Both the position numbers and the translations under genes were made by a program. From Romanomermis culicivorax (Eukaryota; Nematoda; Enoplea; Mermithida; Mermithidae): a DNA stretch of 64,000 bases. The DNA lies in the NCBI GenBank assembly GCA_963922205.1, contig CAWUHX010000119.1, positions 372,001-436,000 of the forward strand, in the 5' to 3' direction. The stretch's first letter is position 1; every line of letters starts with the position of its first letter. Positions 14,001-26,200 of the stretch are shown here, in pieces. The notes beneath the pieces were generated by a model. It saw only the letters and a program-made list of their open reading frames with translations. It had not been told where the DNA came from and did not search any database.

Positions 14001-14345
14001 ATTTTTTTTCACCATACATAAGCCTAACGCCCCTATAACTTTCAGGGCATAGTATACGACATTTTTTTCTACTTGGTGGAGCCTGTTATTATAGTGCACG
14101 CCTTTGATTATGCACTGCTGTTCAGCAGCTGATCATTCAGTATTTTCGATCATTTTTTCTACACACAGCTGCATCAGTGAACATGTATCGATTGGAGGAA
14201 GGAAAGTGTAAAAAAAGATGTGTAATTTTATCATACAGTTTCGAATTTTGCAACGCTCCACATCAAATAATGGTAAAAATTTAAAGTACACAGTAGAATT
14301 TAGCAAACTTTGAGTGTTAATGTTTGTTTACCATTCATAGAAAGC
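8013..14345. other. Gene-poor half of the element, copy 1
   Basis: More than 6 kb without a recognisable gene on either strand. The longest frame is a 138-codon minus-strand one at 9599-10015, rich in His, Phe and Lys, which resembles nothing I know and has no visible splice partners. Base composition is strongly AT-rich with many A and T runs; 10165-10230 is almost pure AT. I looked for capsid, integrase (DDE), ATPase (Walker) and protease motifs and saw none. Confidence 0.5.
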
Positions 14346-14445
14346 NNNNNNNNNNNNNNNNNNNNNNNNNNNNNNNNNNNNNNNNNNNNNNNNNNNNNNN
14401 NNNNNNNNNNNNNNNNNNNNNNNNNNNNNNNNNNNNNNNNNNNNN
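14346..14445. other. Assembly gap (100 N)
   Basis: Exactly 100 N, the usual placeholder for a gap of unknown size. It falls where copy 1 loses its right arm and copy 2 begins inside its left arm, so the true junction of the two copies is unseen. Confidence 0.98.
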
Positions 14446-16590
14446 AAAGGCAAGGCCGCAAAAATGAAAATCAATCTGGAAAAAAAAAGTGGACATACAA
14501 TATGCATGTACTGTACAAAAGTAAGAAAAGGTAGGTAAAAATGAAAATCGATCTGGAAGAACAATGGATGTAAAATGTGCATGTAGTGTACAGAGGTAAA
14601 AAAGATTGCATAAGAAAATGAAAATAGGTTGCACAAAACAGGACATGCCAGACAGTATCATTGGAAATTTTGTCCATTGATAGGGATGCATGGATTAGCA
14701 TACAGGTTGGAACCTGTGTTGGAGTTGAGCTACAGTAATATGGGTGGTACCATAGGGTAGGAAAGAATAAAGGAGCAAAAAACGACAAGGGAAAAAAGAT
14801 GTGCAGACAAAACGATATTGATCGAAGAATACTGTATATTGCCAGGCAAAAAATGCCTGCAAAAGGTATCCAAATTGTGAAAGGTAAGGCAAAAAAAAAA
14901 ACGAAAATCGACCTGGAAGAAAGAATGGACATACAATATGCATGTAGTGGACAGAGGCAAAACGTTTCTATAGTTTACTGTGGGTTGCATACAAACAAAA
15001 ATCGATCAGGAAGAAAAAAACGGACATACAGTGTGCATGAAGTGTACAGAGGTAAAAAAGGCAAGGCCGCAAAAATGAAAATCAATCTGGAAAAAAAGTG
15101 GACATACAATATGCATGTACTGTACAAAAGTAAGAAAAGGTAGGTAAAAATGAAAATCGATCTGGAGGAAAAACTGGTCAATACATTGTGCATGTAGCAT
15201 ACAGAAGGAAAAAAATGTGTAGAAAAACATTATCCACCTAAAGAGAGCATGTAATTGGACTAAGGAAAGAGAGCATGCATACTGTACTTAAAGAAACTTC
15301 TGTCTGCAAAAAGAAAGGTCTACAGAAGAAAATTGACCTCCAGATAGACAGGGACAGGTAAAATACATAGATAGACACACATCTGGTAATAGATAGCAAT
15401 TTATGCAGAAAACTTTTTGATTTTCCAGGTTGGCAGTTTTCCAAAACAATCATAGAAGAGGGTGAACCACTAAAGCTCTACACTGTGTGTGTAGTGGACA
15501 GAGGCAAAAAACGTTCTGAGGAGTACTGTAAATTCCATAAAAACCAAAATTGATCTGGAAACAGTGGAGGTACAGAGTGCATAAAGTGTACAAAGGTAAA
15601 AAGATTAAGGTGAAAAAGAAAAATCAATCTGTAAAAAAGTGGACATGCAATATACATGTAGTTTACAGAGGCAAGACGTTTTTATTGTTACTGTGGGCTG
15701 CATACTAACAAAAATTGATCTGAAAGAAAAGTGCACATACAGAGTGTATATAGCATACAAAAGGCAAAAATGTGTAGAAAAAATTATTTGTCTAAAGAGA
15801 GCATATGATGGACTAAGGAAAGAGAGCATGCATACTGTGCTTAAAGAAAATTGTGCCTGCAAAAAGAAAGGTCACAGAAAAAATATTGACCTCGAGACTT
15901 ACAGGGATAAGTAAAATGCAGAGAAAATGGCACAGCTGGCAATAGGTAGTGCTTTATACAGAAAAAATGCTTGATTTTGTAGGTTGGTGGTTTTCAAAAA
16001 CAATCAAAAAAGGAGGTTGAATCCCTAAAGCTCTACAATGTGCATGTAGTAGACAGAGGCAATAACGTTTTGAGGAGTACTGTAGATTGCATAAAAACCA
16101 AAATTGATAGGAAAAAAGTGGACTCACAGAGTGTATATACTGTACAATGGTGAAAAAAGGTAAGGTGAAAAAAACCAAAATCAAACAAGAAGAAAAGGTG
16201 AGCAAAGGAAAGGAGCACACTTAATGGACATAGAGAAACGACATGTAGAAAAGATTATAGATTTGAAAGAGAGCATCTAATGGACATAGGAAAAAGAGCA
16301 CTCTTTGTGAACAAAAAGAGAAGACCTGCAGAAAAAAAACGTTATTTATTTAAAAACAGGACAAGTAGCCAACAGGGAAAAAGAGCACCTGTACTTGACA
16401 ATAGAAAATCACTACTGAATGACTTATCAAAAAAAATCCAATGTGCTGGTTTGTTTTTATTACAAAATAATCTTATCTAACCCATGACTGAAGACTACTC
16501 TAAGTTGCCTAGAAGAGGAATTAAACCTCAGAAGGTAATGTATGAAAAACAAAAATTGATCAGTAGAGAATATGCAGTGGACAAATAAGT
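14446..16590 (+). repeat. Left inverted-repeat arm, copy 2
   Basis: The arm is about 2.1 kb as seen. The outer 430 bases are almost a mirror of 31060-31471. The remainder is an expanded tandem array of diverged 60-80 base units with GTGGACATACA and GTGTACAGAGG cores. The inner 270 bases match the inner right arm again (for example GAGCACCTGTACTTGACA here against the reverse complement of the right arm, GAGCAACTGTACTGGACA). The arms are therefore one ancestral inverted repeat, with the left arm enlarged. Confidence 0.8.
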
Positions 16591-16603
16591 TCTATATTTT
16601 GAA

Positions 16604-16609
16604 TTTATT
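16604..16609 (-). promoter_or_regulatory. Poly(A) signal of polymerase gene, copy 2
   Basis: Minus-strand AATAAA, about 48 bases beyond the stop codon, equivalent to 1332-1337 in copy 1. Confidence 0.5.
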
Positions 16610-16656
16610 TATGAAAAAATTATACATGCACAAATTATATTAAAAAAAAAAACATT

Positions 16657-19600
16657 CTATGATGTCCATCCATAAGGAAATGTACAAAAATTGTGTTTCA
16701 AAATACGTTTGTCATATACTACACGAAATGTTTTCAATGTTTCTCTGGTGACAACTTTACGATCTTGCTGGCGCTCAATTCGTAGGCTATGCACATCAAT
16801 TTCTTCTTGTCCATTATTTTTTACAAAAGCAAAAACAAGTCGACGTAGTGAATCAAAATTCACTTTTCTCATTGCATCTGATGACAGAGTTATCCCCCGA
16901 ACCTTGATGACATGATGGTATTGATCAGTAGATGGACTGTACACTTTGTAAGCATAATTCTTAGGACCTCCACTGACGAATTCCGTAATGTAAGATCCAG
17001 GACCATATTCACGTAATTCATCGGTCATTTCACCTAGACACCAACCTGTCGGTACTTGATATTGTTGCTTGTCAATTGTTGACAAGTAAATAATACTGTC
17101 CGTATCAAAATACAATACTCGGCTTTTTAATCGATCAATATAAGAATATAACTTCAGTCGAGCCTGAGCTGTCGTATAAGCTGCAATAACGGCGTTAGTA
17201 TTCCCCATGACTTCAGCAAAATCGTCATGCTGGTAGTAGGTCAATGATATCATCAAATCATTTATCATATTTATTGCTTTGACAATATTGGATGGTTCAA
17301 TAGCCAGCTCAAAAAATTCTTTAGGGTTGTTTAGAATAACAGTCTTATCCATGTTGTTTCGTTGCCCAAACTGGAAAATAGAGAACATGTAAAATTAGTA
17401 CAAAAAAAAAAGTGTGCAAAACTACCTTCCCCCAAAACGAATTTAGCATTAATTTAGCTAAAGCCCTTTTGCCTGGATTTTTTTCAATTTTTGAAGGATC
17501 CAATGAAATATTCTCCCGGTTGTAGACCTCCATTTCGTATTCACGTTTTTGCTCAATCGTCTCAATTCTGGTGGGGTAACCTTCACTCTCCTATAAAAAT
17601 TACAATCAAATTTGGTCAAATTTACATAACATAAAACTTACCAGTTTCATTTTCATGAAAGTGTTGACATATTGAGTGAACAGCCCACCATCACGGTTTC
17701 TAGTTGGATGATATTGTTCAACATTATCGTAATGCCAAACTTCAAAAATTTTGAGGATCTAAAACAGAAATAAAAACACATACATACAAAAGGTGAATCA
17801 TCACAGTAACAATATACCTTATATCCTTTCTCTAAGGCTTTGTATAATTCTATAGTAACCCATGTACCATCTAATGCACGGTCTTCTTCATTATGCTTGC
17901 ATGTGGTCTTTTGCAAGTCAAGTGTACAAGTTTTGCACAAAGGAAAAAGCAATTTACCACCATGCCGATAAGGTAAAACAGGGTGTAAAAGTTTGCGAGG
18001 TGGTAAAACTGTACATTTTGATCAATCCTTCATAAGGTTGAGAAGTTAAACTAACTTCTTCAAAACCTTCAGTCAAAATTTTTGGATGGCCAGTGGGATA
18101 TTTCCCATACTTGTTGATGAAGGGGTATAAGCTGCACACATCAACATAATTGATTTTTTCATTTGGTTTGACCTTGTGATACAATTTTACGGCATTAGTA
18201 CGACCACCAAAGAAAGCTGGAAACAAAAAAAAAACAAATTGCAAGTTTCATAAAAATGATACCCAAATTATTTACCATCTCGTGGGTTGATTGGTTCAAT
18301 CAAGTTGATCGTGTCAAAAAAATCTTTCATTTCTGGATTGCTGTGCAATTGTTTAAGTAAATCACACTCCCACATTTCAACAACAGTATAACCCTGATCT
18401 TCGAGCTCCATTTTTCGTTTGAAAGTGCGCTCATAGGCATCTGAGGCTTTTGTGAACCCATCAGCAGTCACTCGAGACCTATGGGTCATGCATTTAGGAC
18501 ACCCATGCCAGTAACACCCATTAAATTCGTATATTGTTTTGCCTATAACATTACCATATGTATTTTAAAATATTTATGATTAAGCATCATACCTGAAACT
18601 CCATCAACCTTGTATTGACCAATTTGGACCTCACCACCATTGAGTTTATGGCGGATGTATAGATTGTCATGGCTATGCGAGTACCATTTCAACCACTTGA
18701 GGGCAATTATTGATTGTCTCTCGCTTTTTCCATAACCCTTGTATGGTATGATGCCAATGGTATCTGGCTTGAGGAAAAGACGACGGAAAACCAAGTTGCA
18801 GGCACTAGCAATGGTTATTGATTTTTCAAATGGGTCAACATTAGTTTCTTCCATAAAAATATCCCGAAATTTCATGCAACATTGTCGTAAAACTTGCACA
18901 TCACTACGACAGTAATCGAGTAGCTCTTTGTCAAAATTAAATTGACACCCCTAAACAATGACTCAATTCTAAATGCAAAAGTTTTATACTTTTTTATGAG
19001 CTTACAGCTTCAATCTTTCTATTATACCATTCCAAAAAGGTGGCACGAGCATTAGGTTTCATAGCATTGTAACCGTACATGTCTGGCGAAGGATAGGGTC
19101 CAATATATCCATAATTTTCTTTCCTATTGAAGAAATGTGGGAAATATCCCTTGCATAATTCATTGACTCCAAAGGTTTTCGGTAAAGACGCCAAAGGCAT
19201 TGGAAGGAAGTTCAAAGAATCAATAAACTTTATTGATCCAATTTTGATACACATCAATTCCAATCCTGAAAGGATATGTTTCTAAGTTGAAATTATAAAC
19301 AAAGGATCTTAGCTTTTACCTTTATTGACAATGTCAACTTTGTGATGGCCTTTACGGTACAAGAATTGCATGATGAATTGACCATCAAAGCCTCGAGAGT
19401 TGTGGGCAATGGCTGTAATATTTCTCATACCTTTACCAAAAAGGTATGCACAAAAATCATCCAAACAATTGGAGCCTTTGAAAATTTGTTCACGATCACC
19501 ACAAAAGTTGCAGTGATTAATGTTACTATGATAGCATTGGTCGCAAACTGTATGTGAAACACACAAGTTTGGCTCATGCTCGACAATATCACCTTGATCT

Positions 19601-21322
19601 GTTTGTCGCAAAATTTTTTCCTGTGTTGTCTCAAAATCGTAAAAAACAAAGCGAGTTGGTAGTTCCACTTTATCAACAGATGATTCAGCTTCTGAGACAT
19701 CATCATTTGTGACCTCCATTTCATTTTCCTCATTCACTTCTGGCTGCATGTAACACTGATGGTCTGAAAATAAAATTGTCCTTCTTTGAAATTTTGATTT
19801 TTATCCACTATTTAAAAATTAATTACATACCTTTTTTCAAAACCTCTTTTTTGCACACTTTGCATTCAAAGTAGCCACACTTGTGCTCTTTCAAATGAGC
19901 TCGCTGATACAAGGTGTCACACTTGTCACATGATTTAATGCGATCGCAAATAGATGTCCCTGTTTTTTGACGCTTCGAGTTGTTTTCGCCTTTTGGTATG
20001 AAAGGTTTCTTATGGCGATTGAAGCAATCATCACTCTTGAAATATCGATTACATTCCTTGCATTTTCGGCCATAAAACTGAGAGCAAGGTGGGCTGTTAT
20101 AACATAGAGGGCATATGCTCTTGCAGCGATGGTTCCCTTTATTGCTGTATGCTATGTCGCAATGTGGACAAAAGTAGCTGCGGTCAAAAAAACCTGGCAT
20201 TTTTGTAATGACTGAGTAGTGATTGTTGTGGTGGTAAATATTCAAGATGTAGGCTGCAGGAGGACCTTAAAATAAAAAGTATACATTATACTATGATGCA
20301 AAATATGAAAAACTTGCCTTTATATAACAAATCTTTATATCGCTCTTTACTGAACACTTTGATTTGGTAGCCTGGCATAATGGCCTGAAATTTTGGCCAC
20401 TCATTGAACCCACATGGCCCTTGATGGTTAGTTAACCCTGCTTGGATCATCAATTCTTTGGCGACCCTTGTTTGCAATACATGTCTCTTGTCTGACTTTC
20501 GAATATTTTCCCATTTGTGCAAGGGGTTTGAATCATCTTTATGGACATATGCTCTAGCAACAGCTAGAGCTCGAGCAAAGCATAAATCATCAGTGTTGTT
20601 GATTTGAATAATGCACTGTTTTTTCTCTAGGAAGTCATTATGCATCATGTACTGATGTGTATTGTGAAGACCTTAAAAGTTTTACAAGATTGCAGAAACA
20701 AAAATTGGGGAATATAAACAAATATACCTGATCCTTTAGGTGGCGTTACAGTAACCAGACGAATAGATGCCTCACGATTATCAATTTGGATCTGCTCATT
20801 GGACTGCAGAACAGCATTGATGGTGTTCAGCACCAAATCGCCAGTCAAAGCATGCTTGGGTCGAAATGGTATCAAGATTTGTCCGCTCTTAAGGTCTGGA
20901 TGACCAAATGAAAACCCCATTAAAGCATTCTCATCCACACCATTTGATACACAGTCAATAATTCGCTGGAATATAGGCACCATTTGGTTGTTCAAATTAT
21001 TTAGCTGGTCCAAATTTCTGAACTGTAAGGAGTAATTACGTCCTTCTGTATTAAATCGACGAACATTGACAACATTGGGTTCCGATAGTTCGAAAAATTG
21101 ATCAGGGTCTTGATCCTCTTCCTCTCCAGCACCTTCTTGAATGTTTTCATTCTCTGGCTCCTCGTAATTGTCTGTTTCATTTTCAATATTGGAATTATAA
21201 CTTTCATTTGACCTGATGTTTTCATTAACCATTGAATGTTGTTCATCAGAGTTACTGTGTTCATAAACCATTTCGATATGTCCTTCTTCATCAAAGCTAA
21301 TATCTTCATCGATTGGATTCAT
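16657..21322 (-). pseudogene. Protein-primed family B DNA polymerase, copy 2 (one frameshift)
   Basis: Same 11-exon gene as 1384-6048, start codon at 21320-21322. Both codons that are stops in copy 1 are sense here: TGG at 20397-20399 and CGA at 18280-18282. The second completes the PRDAF junction that the diverged polymerase near 33.6 kb also has. This copy instead has four T where copy 1 has three at 18016-18019 (about codon 971, just after motif A), which shifts the frame in the polymerase palm. Elsewhere exonuclease motifs, motif B and motif C are intact. A few amino-acid differences separate the copies (for example His/Arg in FRHLFL, Thr/Lys in HHTVDIV). If the extra T is a homopolymer sequencing error, this copy would be an intact gene. 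Confidence 0.88.
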
Positions 21323-22689
21323 TGTTGTATGAACTAAAACATGAATTAATCTGAACTCAGATTTTTTCAAATAAAACTTTGATTACTGTTTGAAGTGATA
21401 GTATTTGTATGCTGAATAATAAAAAATGTATAATTTGTATAAGCTATAAATTACTAAGGAGTAACTGCACAAAATGACTGTATAGCAAGTAAGAAAAGCA
21501 TAAGACTGAAAAAAATATTGCAAAGACTCTATAATCAACTTTATTGCGCAATAGCAAAATGCTAGAATGTTCTAGAAGGATTGACTCAGGTCTGGTGCAT
21601 ATTGAGAATGGGATTCATGTTCACATGTTGTATAAGCATGAATGAAAATTGAGTAGAAAAGAAAAGTGGGACAAAATCGTTTATAAGGAGCTTGTAGCTG
21701 GGGGGAGTTACTTACAAAATGTGTTCATGTTATAGACATGGCTTGCTAATTCATTTACTTTTGCTCTATGTGAGCACTAAAATTTGTATAAAGTTCATGG
21801 TTTTATCAGAAACACAAACTTTGTTCATTTATCTTTCTTCAAATACACATCAGTAACCATTACTTCCATTAATGTATACAAAAAAAAAATCAGTTATACT
21901 GTGCATCATTTCTATAATTTGCATGTTGCACTCAATACTCTGCTGTCATAATGAACACTTTCATTTTGTTGATTTGTGTATCAGTTGATTAAAGTGATTG
22001 TATATGACCTAACAAATATAAGAAATCTTGATGTCATCTCATGTATTGAAAAAAAATTATACTCATAAACAATATAATGGTTTATCAGAATCATCATTTA
22101 ACAACTTCATTTGATGCATCTACAAAGTTTGCTCAAATTTTCTACATGGCAATCTTCTTATAGACTCATCAAGGTGCAAAAATTGAAACAATACAGTTTT
22201 GTTGTAAAATTCGCTCTTGTGGTGTTTGTTGATAATTTTATTTTTCATTCCATCTGATTTGAAAAGTTTTTGAAAATGCTTATCAGACCTTATCAATGCT
22301 TTTAAAAGCATATTCTATCAAAAGTAATAGCTATCATATCATCACTATATAGCACATCCATCCTAAATAAGATAAACAATGATTATATACAGCCCGAATT
22401 ATTTATGTAAAAATGTATCAAAACGTTAAAGATTGTGAACCTTTGAATAAAGAAAGAATGTACTATATCACTTATTGATTTACATATAAAGAATGCAGAA
22501 AATGGTCATTCAGTAAAATAAAGTTATTACACAATGTTGGAGGTAAGCCAAAATTTTGAATCTGTTTTTCCAACTCATTGCACAATCTTTTCTTTCTGGA
22601 TATGTCTACATCTGGTTCTTCTTTTCATTGTCCAAATTTTTGTTACTGTTGAACGGTTGTATTTTATAACTCTCTCTCTTCTTTCAAAA
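21323..22689. other. Divergent intergenic region, copy 2
   Basis: Counterpart of 6049-7414, differing mainly in A-run lengths (for example near 21882). It must hold the promoters of both genes, but I recognise no specific element. Confidence 0.5.
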
Positions 22690-23157
22690 ATGGATCAGTA
22701 TTTGAATGGAAAAATGAAATGCTGTGATGACCATCAAGAAGATAACCATGTTAATGATGATTCAATTGATCAATACTATGAGCTGGATGAGCCAAAAATT
22801 GTTCATTCAAAGAAATTTCGAACATATTGGAAACATTATGGAATTCGCTTTATAAATTTTAATGATGTAGTTGAGCCAAAACAAAAGATTCGTGAAATTA
22901 TTGGACACATAATTGACCAGTTTCTCAAAAAAAAAATTCCAGCTGACTCGATTATTGGTGCAGAATTTTTACATCCACGTGTTGGTGCACCCCTTTCCAC
23001 AGTATTACGCTTCAATGGGTATACCATAAAAGAACAAATGGCGTTTGAAATTCGAAAAGCCTTGACAAAGATTCGAGTAGATGACTTTACTAGAGACAAG
23101 GGAACAATAAGCTTCACAGTAATTGTGAATCCCCACGTTGGTGAATATCAAATATGA
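22690..23157 (+). CDS. Stand-alone relative of the polymerase N-terminal domain, copy 2
   Basis: Same 155-codon gene as 7415-7882 and intact. The one amino-acid difference I noticed is YELDEP here versus YELNEP in copy 1, inside the motif shared with the polymerase N-domain (FFELSEP). While both polymerase copies are broken, this frame is open in both element copies. Given how recent the duplication looks, that is only weak evidence of selection. No signal peptide or membrane segment is visible when the 155-codon start is used. Function unknown. Confidence 0.75.
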   Translation: MDQYLNGKMKCCDDHQEDNHVNDDSIDQYYELDEPKIVHSKKFRTYWKHYGIRFINFNDVVEPKQKIREIIGHIIDQFLKKKIPADSIIGAEFLHPRVGAPLSTVLRFNGYTIKEQMAFEIRKALTKIRVDDFTRDKGTISFTVIVNPHVGEYQI

Positions 23158-23278
23158 ACTTTATGATAATCAATTTTAAATTTTGAAACACAGTTTTCAT
23201 ATTTTTTTTTGTCAATACTTGCATGTTTTATACTCATCATTTTTAAATCATGTATACTTTGTTTTTACATTATGATGG

Positions 23279-23284
23279 AATAAA
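23279..23284 (+). promoter_or_regulatory. Poly(A) signal of small gene, copy 2
   Basis: AATAAA about 120 bases past the stop codon; equivalent to 8007-8012. Confidence 0.4.
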
Positions 23285-26200
23285 AACAACAAAAATTTTG
23301 CATTTCTGAATTTTGTTCAAAGGCATTAAGATTGGCATGAAAACATGAATATAATATCTAAACATGTTACATTTTAGTACCATTCATAAACTATAATGTT
23401 ACTTCTATAATACATTATGACACAAAAGTTGAAGAGTTCATGGATGAACTTCAACTAGTGTGTTGTGAATCCTTTTACACAACATAATGGAAATTGATAA
23501 TTTGATACCTTTACTTACTACACAGGCGTGATCTTGATAACTAAAGCAATAAGTTGAGAATTGGGGAGTAATAGCTGGACCATGAATATAAAGTCTATAA
23601 TATTTTTCAACAGGTGTTCTGAAAGATCAACTGATCCTTGTAGTGGTGATATATGCAATCAACAAATGCTTCCTCAACTAACATCACTAACTTTCAATTA
23701 CTTATCTTTTGTCATTTGCATTTAATGTGTCATTTGACAAACTGGAGTATAAATTTTTCAAACCATCAACATAACAAGAGGAGATTTACGCGTTTCACCA
23801 GTCCATTTCATTTTATATGTGACACAGTGCTCAAAACTGATTTTTTTTGCTTTATGATGACATCATATAATGGACAGCACGCATTAAAAATTATGCCTCA
23901 TTCTGTGCCACTCTGGTGCTTCTTATATTATTTGCCAGGCTGATTCAATGTTGAGCAGTAATGAAAAAATCAATAGAATGCAAACTTAAATAAACATCAA
24001 TCAAATTCAAATCGTCTATATACTATTGAATTATACTTTATTAATTGATGATGATGGAAAAAAAATTTTTTTTTAATGTGGATCCTAAGCCTAGTGCCAC
24101 CGAAAACTGTTTCATTTATGCTATAAGAAATTTATGTATAAGTACTTGTTGATAGCTAACTTTCTGTGACTCAATTATTCTTTTTTCATCATGCAAAACT
24201 TTTTGTAGCAACACTGCCTAGTGTTTGGTAACTATTGAAACTTTGTTCTGCATTCCTACTGCCACTAAAGCAGTGTTCATTGATCAAATCCATCTGTCAT
24301 TTTGATGTGCTAAACAGTAGTTTATGTGCATCAATCAAGCATAAACAATTCTCGGTAGAAATATTTGAACAAGCTTCTACCATATCACACGACACACATG
24401 TGAAGTTTGCAAAAAAAAATTTTCAAATTTGAGCATGAGCATATGTTTGTTCTTAATAGTGATGAGACATGATATCACAACGGGTAGGAAGTGCAAAATT
24501 AAATTATAAAAAATATAGACAATGCGCATCGTCTTCTTTTAGTAAAAAATCCATTAACAATATTTATATCATTTTCACATAAAGCCCCAAAGAGGTCAAA
24601 TTTGCATTCGCTTATTACTTAGTATTAGTAAACTCATTTTTCAAATTTAACACACTATGCCAGTTGAAAGATCCTAAATGAAAAGAATTTTTCAAAGTAT
24701 TTCAGGTTTCAATATTTTTGTTTGATTTTGCCTTATGAATATTTTTTCCAGATAATTACACTGATAAATATTTTTATACTCTGTTAGATTTGGGGTTTTG
24801 ACATGTATCACTTTGTTGTCAGTTTATCTCACCCCAAAAAGAGGTCTTTTCTTTTTTCTTCTACAAGAAAACATTCAGCACAGATCGATATTATAATGAC
24901 CACGTCTTGTCTTACTGGATGGATTAGTACCACCATAATACCATGAATGAAGACGAAAGACAAGGAAAGAGTAATGCAAGGGCCTAGGTCTTATGTTGTA
25001 TAACATACAAAAACGAAAGATGTGTCTCACCGCACCTTTAGGTTTCTTTCTTTTTTCTCCTAAATGTGTTGACAAACAGCCAATCGACCCGTATCTGGAT
25101 GTTATTTTGCAATGGAGAACACATAGAGTAGACAGGCATAAAGGTTTTTCTTGTTTCTTGTGCATTGAGTAAATTCTCAACTCGAAAACACGGCAAAATA
25201 TGGGAAGAAGAGAAAAATTCTGGTGACCAATGACAAAAAGATGCATTTGGTGTATTTCAGAATACGAAAATCTTAAAATTTTTAGGTGCATTATGATGAT
25301 TAAAGCCTAACTATGGTAATTATACAAAAATCTAGGGTCTGGCATCTATGAGGTGTAGTGCCCCTTAATCAGTTGGGAAGATTTTATCGGTAGTTCCTCC
25401 TCGAAAAAACGTCTTTGAGGCTCTAAAATCAGAAAACATTTCCAACTATAAATTATAATTATAAATTATTAATCTTAATAATAATAATATAATTAAAAAA
25501 TAAATCCAATTATAAACCGGATCTTGCATCGTATTGGCATTTGTAAATGTAATTTTCATACATTTTAATTTTTGACAACTTGTTTTTCAAAATTATTCAA
25601 AGTATATTTTTTTTTTGAATCTGTAATACAATAAAAATATGTGTCAAACAGGAAATCTCAACCTTATTTTGCTTGAATGAGTTTTTGCTATTGATTTTCC
25701 ACCACTTCAGAATGTCAACATCTAAAAATTTCTAGTGATACGCCCGAAAAGTATAGAACAGATACAACAAAGGTTGCATTTTTAATGTCACATACTTTTG
25801 TGCCTATGAAATGAACATCAGCATATTTTAAAAGCTTATGTCTCGATTTTTCTAATTTTGCATGTACTTTGAACTTGAATTTTGCGGAATTTCTGGCTAT
25901 TTTCACCGATTTTATGCAATGAGATTTATTGTTCTGAACGAGGAAAACCTTTAAAGTATAAAAATATTATGGAAAATGCTTTGCACGTATAGTATATGTT
26001 TAACTGTACATTACGAATTTGAAAATTTTTCGTGAGTGTGGGATGTAAAAATATGTTTAAAAGTAGGCATGCATCAACTATAAACACTTCCGACCTGTAA
26101 ACGAAATCTTTCACATCTTGATAAAAAATGTTGCAATTTTACAGTTTTGTGACAAGAGTGTGTAGAAAAAAAAAACCTATTTCTCAATAAAAAGAAGACA

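Larger units (their letters stand above)
1..14345. mobile_element. Large polymerase-bearing element, copy 1 (truncated both sides)
   Basis: This is the first of two nearly identical copies; position 1 aligns with 15270 and position 14302 with 29581. The left end runs off the window and the right side stops at an assembly gap, so the inner part and end of the right arm (29626-31640 in copy 2) are missing. Content, left to right: repeat-filled left arm, minus-strand DNA polymerase gene, 1.4 kb divergent intergenic region, plus-strand small gene, then about 6.5 kb without recognisable genes. The arrangement suggests a self-synthesising DNA transposon of the Polinton/Maverick kind, but other hallmark genes are not seen. 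Class assignment is inference; the repeat relationship is directly visible. Confidence 0.85.

Noticed and set aside
14799..15143. Lys/Arg-rich plus-strand frame with repeated KIDLEEK and TYNMHV blocks in the left arm
   Set aside because: It follows the purine-rich tandem units; equally long frames exist on the other strand and the peptide repeats follow the DNA period, so it is a by-product of the repeat.
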